Source: Oscillospiraceae bacterium (lineage in GTDB: Bacteria; Bacillota; Clostridia; Oscillospirales; Ruminococcaceae). Taken from it: a stretch of DNA of 64,000 bases. How positions within the stretch are numbered: position 1 is the first letter of the stretch; every line of letters begins with the position of its first letter. Of the stretch, positions 59,764 to 64,000 are shown in pieces. The notes below the pieces were generated by a model. The model was given only the letters and a program-made list of their open reading frames with translations. It did not search any database and was not told where the DNA came from. The stretch spans positions 1 through 64,000 of the forward strand of contig SVMZ01000002.1 of the NCBI GenBank assembly GCA_015067185.1. The letters are read 5' to 3'. The position numbers and the translations under genes were made by a program.

Positions 59764-60798
59764 ATGTTAGCGTATACCTACATCGAACACGGAAAATTTG
59801 AACTTATAGAAAAACCGAAACCGGTTATCCTGGATAACCGTGATGCCATTGTGAAGGTAACCCTTGGCAGCATCTGCTCCAGTGATCTTCATATCAAACA
59901 CGGCTCTGTCCCCCGCTCGGTTCCCGGTATTACCGTCGGCCATGAAATGGTTGGCATTGTTGAAGAAATTGGTTCTGCAGTTGCAACAGTTCGGCCCGGA
60001 GATCGTGTCACCGTCAACGTAGAGACGTTCTGCGGTGAATGTTTTTTCTGTCAAAACGGATGGGTCAACAACTGCATCGATCAAAACGGCGGCTGGGCCC
60101 TTGGATGCCGTATCGACGGCGGTCAGGCTGAATATGTTCGTGTTCCCTATGCCGATCAGGGACTTGATAAAATTCCCGACACTGTTACCGATCTTCAGGC
60201 ACTGTTGGTCGGCGACGTTCTCTCTACCGGCTATTGGGCGGCAAAGATATCTGAAATTACACCGCAGGATACCGTGCTGATTATCGGAGCCGGCCCTACC
60301 GGTCTTTGCACACTCCAATGCGTGCTTTTATACTCACCCAAACGCGTCATTATCTGTGATACCGATATCTCCCGCCTGGAATTTGTCCGCAAACATTATC
60401 CCGGTGTGTTAACTTCATTCCCTAATAATCTTACAGAATTTGTCCGCACCAACAGTGATCACGGCGGTGCCGATGTTGTACTGGAGGTTGCCGGCGGCAG
60501 TGATGCCTTCCGTATGGCCTGGGAATGCGCCAGACCCAATGCCACTGTCACTGTTGTAGCACTCTATGACACCCCACAAACCCTTCCACTCCCCGACATG
60601 TATGGTAAAAATCTCATCTTCAAAACCGGTGGTGTGGATGGCTGCCACTGTGCTGAGATACTCAAGCTGATTGCCGAAGGCAGAATAGACACCACACCGC
60701 TTATCACACACACTTATGATCTGAAAGATATCGCAGCAGCTTACGATCTGTTTGAAAACCGTCGGGATGGTGTCATCAAAACGGCAATCCGTTGTTAG
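59764..60798 (+). CDS. Zinc-dependent medium-chain alcohol dehydrogenase
   Basis: 344 residues. Catalytic zinc Cys38 in CSSDLHIKHG and His60-Glu61 in GHEMVG; structural zinc C90-X2-C93-X2-C96-X7-C104. Rossmann loop VLIIGAGPTGL binds NAD(P). The family includes threonine, sorbitol and various secondary-alcohol dehydrogenases; the substrate is not fixed. In operon with the preceding esterase. Confidence 0.92.
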   Translation: MLAYTYIEHGKFELIEKPKPVILDNRDAIVKVTLGSICSSDLHIKHGSVPRSVPGITVGHEMVGIVEEIGSAVATVRPGDRVTVNVETFCGECFFCQNGWVNNCIDQNGGWALGCRIDGGQAEYVRVPYADQGLDKIPDTVTDLQALLVGDVLSTGYWAAKISEITPQDTVLIIGAGPTGLCTLQCVLLYSPKRVIICDTDISRLEFVRKHYPGVLTSFPNNLTEFVRTNSDHGGADVVLEVAGGSDAFRMAWECARPNATVTVVALYDTPQTLPLPDMYGKNLIFKTGGVDGCHCAEILKLIAEGRIDTTPLITHTYDLKDIAAAYDLFENRRDGVIKTAIRC

Positions 60799-60855
60799 TT
60801 TTCCATTTTCTATTACTCTTCCATCAATAAAAAATTCAGATAAGGATGAACCTCT

Positions 60856-61914
60856 ATGAAAACGATTTATGATGTAGACAAAAATTTCCGCCCCAAATCC
60901 TCTCTTGATAAAGAAGGGCTTACCCTTCACTCCATACTTCAGGAGCCTTTTTCCATTCACGGTATCTTTGTAGAAAACGGTAAATTCCGCCGTCTTCCCG
61001 AAGCCGTTGCCAAGGAAACCAGTGAAGGGGTACACAGCCTTCATGCCCACACCGCTGGCGGCCGTGTCCGCTTTCGTACAGACAGCCCATATGTTTCCAT
61101 TATGGTAAAGATGGAGGCTCTCGGCAAAATGCCGCACTTTGCTTATACTGGCTCCATCGGCTTTGACCTGTATTATAAAGCTGAAGAGGGTCAACGATAT
61201 GCCGGATCTTTTATTCCGCCCTTTGATATTACTGAAAATTACGAATCCATTATTGAGCTCGGTTCTTCCAAACTCCGTGAATTCACCATTCATTTTCCCC
61301 TTTACAGCGAAGTCTGCGAGCTCTTTGTCGGCCTGGATAAAGATGCTGTCATAGAAGCTCCTTCTCCCTATACAATTTCCCGTCCTGTTGTTTACTACGG
61401 CTCTTCCATCACACAAGGGGGATGTGCTTCCCGTCCCGGTAGCTGCTACCAGAATATCATCTCCCGCCGTCTTGACTGCGACCATATCAACCTGGGCTTT
61501 TCAGGCTCTGCCAAGGCAGAAGAAGCTATGATCCGCCACATAGAGGAACTCGATATGTCCCTGTTTGTCTATGACTATGATCACAATGCTCCCACTGTTG
61601 AGCATCTGAACAATACCCACGAAAAGATGTTCCGTGCCATCCGTCAAAAACACCCTGACTTGCCTATCATTATGCTCTCCAGACCCCGTATACGTTTGAC
61701 GGAGGAAGAGACCCAGCGTCTGAATATTATAGAGCGTACCTATCAAAACGCACTGGCTACCGGAGATAAAAATGTATATTTCATTTCCGGAAAAGAACTG
61801 ATGCGCTACTGTGGTGACGAAGGAACCGTAGACACCTGTCATCCCACCGATCTCGGCTTTGCCTCCATGGCAAAAGTACTTGGGGACCTGATGGAAACAA
61901 TTTCTTTCCAATAA
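60856..61914 (+). CDS. SGNH hydrolase with N-terminal jelly-roll domain
   Basis: 352 residues. N-terminal beta-rich domain (about 1-170, carbohydrate-binding-like), then a GDSL-type domain with YYGSSITQGG (nucleophile Ser184), NLGFSGSAKAEE, and DTCHPTDLGF with the catalytic Asp and His. Similar architectures occur in carbohydrate acetylesterases of plant-biomass degraders. Cytoplasmic by sequence. ATG follows AAGGATG. Confidence 0.88.
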   Translation: MKTIYDVDKNFRPKSSLDKEGLTLHSILQEPFSIHGIFVENGKFRRLPEAVAKETSEGVHSLHAHTAGGRVRFRTDSPYVSIMVKMEALGKMPHFAYTGSIGFDLYYKAEEGQRYAGSFIPPFDITENYESIIELGSSKLREFTIHFPLYSEVCELFVGLDKDAVIEAPSPYTISRPVVYYGSSITQGGCASRPGSCYQNIISRRLDCDHINLGFSGSAKAEEAMIRHIEELDMSLFVYDYDHNAPTVEHLNNTHEKMFRAIRQKHPDLPIIMLSRPRIRLTEEETQRLNIIERTYQNALATGDKNVYFISGKELMRYCGDEGTVDTCHPTDLGFASMAKVLGDLMETISFQ

Positions 61915-61922
61915 AACAAACA

Positions 61923-61970
61923 CAAAGTACAGCCGCAGCAATTTTGATTGCCGCGGCTGTACTTTTCTTC
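61923..61970 (+). terminator. Terminator after the SGNH hydrolase gene
   Basis: AAAGTACAGCCGCAGCAAT (61924-61942) pairs with ATTGCCGCGGCTGTACTTT (61947-61965) with one mismatch, then TTCTTCC. Confidence 0.88.
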
Positions 61971-61994
61971 CATTTTCAAAAACCAAAAACAGGA

Positions 61995-62024
61995 TTGTCT
62001 ATCTATAAGCAGGTATGGTATAAT
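61995..62024 (+). promoter_or_regulatory. Probable promoter of the SDR gene
   Basis: TTGTCT (61995-62000) and TATAAT (62019-62024) with an 18-base spacer; the -35 is weak. Confidence 0.5.
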
Positions 62025-62073
62025 AACTTTATATTACTACAGGAAAACTTTTTATCAGAAAGGATTGCGTCAG

Positions 62074-62862
62074 ATGAATACCCCAACAACAAATGCCAAA
62101 AGAATCGCCGTCATTACCGGTGCCTCCAGCGGCATGGGCAAACGCTTTGCGGAAACCCTCAAGGAATACGGCAGTTTCGATGAAGTATGGGTAATTGCCC
62201 GCCGTCTTGACCGTCTTCAAGAGCTAAAGCTGGACTTTCCAACCCGCCCTCTTCCCTTCGATCTTTCCGATCCTGTCAGTTACGATCGCTATGCTGCTCT
62301 GCTTGCAAAGGAAAAACCGGATGTAGCGCTGCTTATCAATGCCAGCGGATTCGGTAAATTTCTTGCAACCATGGACGTACCGTTGGACATCAATCTGAAC
62401 ATGATCGACCTCAACTGTAAAGCGATCCTTGCTATGTGCCAACACACCATTCCCTATATGAGAAGCGGTGCACAAATCATCAACATTTCTTCCGTTTCGG
62501 CGTTTCAACCTGTCCCCTACATCAATGTTTACGGTGCAACCAAAGCTTTTGTGCTCAGCTATAGCCGTGCTCTCAACCGTGAACTGCGCAGCCAAGGCAT
62601 CCGTGTCATAGCTGTTTGCCCCTTCTGGACAAAAACTGAGTTTTTCGACCGTGCTATCTCTGATCATCGGGATGCGGTAGTCAAAAAATACATTGCCATG
62701 TATTCTCCAGACCAAATTGTCCGCCGAGCCTGGCGGGATGCACGCCGCGGCCGGGATATCAGTCAGTTTGGTTTTAAGGCCAGAACACAGTCTCTGCTTG
62801 CCAAATTGCTCCCTCATGGCTTTGTCATGGACTTCTGGATGAAACAACAAAAATTAAAATAA
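62074..62862 (+). CDS. Short-chain dehydrogenase/reductase
   Basis: 262 residues. Cofactor loop TGASSGMG (15-22), NASGFG, catalytic Ser in NISSVSAF, Tyr153 and Lys157 in YGATK. Classical SDR length. The substrate is unknown; the C-terminal basic helix (FGFKARTQSLLAKLLP) is typical of membrane-associated SDRs. ATG follows AAAGGATTG. Confidence 0.9.
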   Translation: MNTPTTNAKRIAVITGASSGMGKRFAETLKEYGSFDEVWVIARRLDRLQELKLDFPTRPLPFDLSDPVSYDRYAALLAKEKPDVALLINASGFGKFLATMDVPLDINLNMIDLNCKAILAMCQHTIPYMRSGAQIINISSVSAFQPVPYINVYGATKAFVLSYSRALNRELRSQGIRVIAVCPFWTKTEFFDRAISDHRDAVVKKYIAMYSPDQIVRRAWRDARRGRDISQFGFKARTQSLLAKLLPHGFVMDFWMKQQKLK

Positions 62863-62898
62863 AAGAAGACAAGACAGCCCATTTTTTCTTGTACTGTC

Positions 62899-64000
62899 TT
62901 ATTCTCTTACTGACTCAAGTTCGGGATTTTCCGCAAAATGCTTGAGCATAACAAGGGGTTCAACAGAAGAGGTATTGGTAACCAGGATTCCTTCCTGTGC
63001 AGCTTTTTCGCTGACAAAAAACTCATCATTGGTCAATTCCCCATACCGAATCATCGTCGGTGTTTCGATATCCCATCTGCCAAATTTCCCCTTGCCCTGC
63101 AAAAGAATAAAACCATATGCAGCCTGATCCTTTATGATCACTGTTTTTCCCGGATAGACCGTCAGTCTCTTTGCCGAAACGACAGGACATTTATAGCATA
63201 TCCATTCCTCACACCCAACTTTATTTTTCCATATAACTTTCGGTTCCATGAATCGGTTTGCAGAAAAGTTTGGATCTATATTAGCTTCCCAGTCAATTAC
63301 TTCCATTAAATAATCCACGTTCCCATTTTCTTCCACGGGACAATTTTTCCAAAGAAGCTCTTCCGAAACACACTGTCCGCCATACAGTACCGATTGATAC
63401 ATGGCATATACATCACTGGCAAACTGCGGTTCATAGGTACAGAGACTTCCAGGTGCATGCAGAACACCGGGCGGCACATCCCAACCGGTATCCAACGATA
63501 ACCGGTATGCTCTGGAAAAATTCAGCAGCTGATTATCCCCTCCGGAAAAGTTTTCAAGACTCTGCTTCACCTGTTCTTTACTCACTTCCGGATTGATCCC
63601 GAAAAAAGTGAACGGAAATTCTCCTCCGTGATTATTGCACTGGGATGGGAAGAAATACATTTCCGGTTTACCTGCAGCACCCACACGACGTGCATGTTCA
63701 TCTCTGTGATGGATGTGGTGCGGAAGAGGCCCTGCATTGTCAAAAAACTTTGAAAACATCGGCCATCTGTGATACTTATTCCAGAGCGTTTTCCCAATTA
63801 TACCTCCCTCAAGCTCATCTATCGCATCCCTTAACAAAATCCGTTCCCTTCCATCTGCGGATACGATATAGGAAAGTCCCTCATCTTCGGGAGTATCAGG
63901 TCCATTTTCCGCCCATGTGGTGGATGCAAACCACCGTTCATCAATTCCACCACGTTCCAATCCCAGAATATAATAATCATCCGGATGTAACTTAATCCTT
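62899..64000 (-). CDS. Cupin-fold sugar isomerase-like protein, 5' end outside window
   Basis: The frame runs open to the window edge, giving 366 residues of the C-terminal part. Motifs PHHIHHRDEH (metal His and Glu of a cupin) and a later ...VLHAPGSLCTYEPQF... region resemble class I mannose-6-phosphate isomerases, which interconvert Man-6-P and Fru-6-P. A C-terminal second cupin (VYPGKTVIIKDQAAYGFILLQGKGKFGRWDIETP) is present. An internal TTG at 63960 is not taken as start because the frame continues upstream as KLHPDDYYILGLERGG. Confidence 0.6.
   Translation of the reverse strand, partial: RIKLHPDDYYILGLERGGIDERWFASTTWAENGPDTPEDEGLSYIVSADGRERILLRDAIDELEGGIIGKTLWNKYHRWPMFSKFFDNAGPLPHHIHHRDEHARRVGAAGKPEMYFFPSQCNNHGGEFPFTFFGINPEVSKEQVKQSLENFSGGDNQLLNFSRAYRLSLDTGWDVPPGVLHAPGSLCTYEPQFASDVYAMYQSVLYGGQCVSEELLWKNCPVEENGNVDYLMEVIDWEANIDPNFSANRFMEPKVIWKNKVGCEEWICYKCPVVSAKRLTVYPGKTVIIKDQAAYGFILLQGKGKFGRWDIETPTMIRYGELTNDEFFVSEKAAQEGILVTNTSSVEPLVMLKHFAENPELESVRE

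Noticed and set aside
62863..62898. Convergent terminator between the SDR gene and the isomerase-like gene
   Set aside because: Short complementary pieces around AGACAG and CTGTCT exist, but competing pairings and an internal T run make no single stem convincing.
1..64000. CRISPR array, insertion sequence, prophage, tRNA or rRNA genes
   Set aside because: No regularly spaced repeats, transposase, integrase or phage proteins, and no tRNA-like or rRNA stretches were recognised by eye.

Overview
The window reads as chromosome of a low-to-mid GC, Gram-positive, spore-forming Clostridia-type bacterium, most likely an Oscillospirales/Ruminococcaceae-like gut anaerobe; the species cannot be named from the sequence alone. 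Reasons: strong AAAGGAGG ribosome sites, TTGACA/TATAAT promoters, Firmicutes gene orders (yicC-remA-gmk-rpoZ-priA-def-fmt-rsmB-rlmN-prpC-prkC-rsgA; M50 protease-scpA-scpB-DUF2953-gerW-dacF-rluB; DUF512-der-plsY), sporulation-associated genes (gerW, a BofC-like protein), meso-DAP dehydrogenase and many lipoproteins. No rRNA, tRNA, CRISPR array, phage or insertion sequence was recognised.

Layout. 1-3.4 kb: 3' end of galT, a BofC-like membrane protein and a class A penicillin-binding protein. 3.6-6.1 kb: GNAT / radical SAM / metallo-beta-lactamase-fold operon. 6.2-9.8 kb: BlaI-type repressor with two perfect operators and a very large M56 (BlaR1-like) antirepressor carrying Ig-like and WG-repeat parts instead of a penicillin-sensing domain. 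9.9-11.6 kb: ECF sigma factor and membrane partner. 11.7-13.1 kb: CDF metal exporter under a predicted NiCo (czcD) riboswitch. 13.1-16.2 kb: carbohydrate esterase, GH43 glycosidase and SGNH hydrolase. 16.2-29.8 kb: a long minus-strand housekeeping operon for nucleotide synthesis, replication restart, translation initiation and termination, rRNA methylation and PASTA-kinase signalling. 29.9-31.3 kb: YhbD-like regulator plus bactofilin, with repeated palindromic operators. 31.3-34.6 kb: a three-gene biotin-dependent transcarboxylase-like set. 34.9-40.3 kb: chromosome condensation, spore and wall operon. 40.4-49.2 kb: ribosomal proteins L28 and L32, VanZ, a frameshifted VanY lipoprotein, plsY, der, a DUF512 protein, ddh and a DUF4349 lipoprotein. 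49.5-64 kb: mostly plus-strand sugar and carbohydrate genes (GHMP sugar kinase, GlmU-like nucleotidyltransferase, phosphohexomutase, PHP phosphatase, FucU, RhaB, sugar-binding lipoprotein, esterases, dehydrogenases, and a 5'-truncated mannose-6-phosphate-isomerase-like cupin).

How it fits together: the core operons are conventional. The accessory parts are the BlaI/M56-WG sensor, the sigma/anti-sigma pair, the operator-rich bactofilin locus, the riboswitch-controlled exporter, the hemicellulose genes and the deoxysugar/sugar-1-phosphate cluster. They suggest a plant-polysaccharide- and deoxysugar-using gut organism with several envelope-sensing circuits. Functions are read from motifs and context only; no database search was run.
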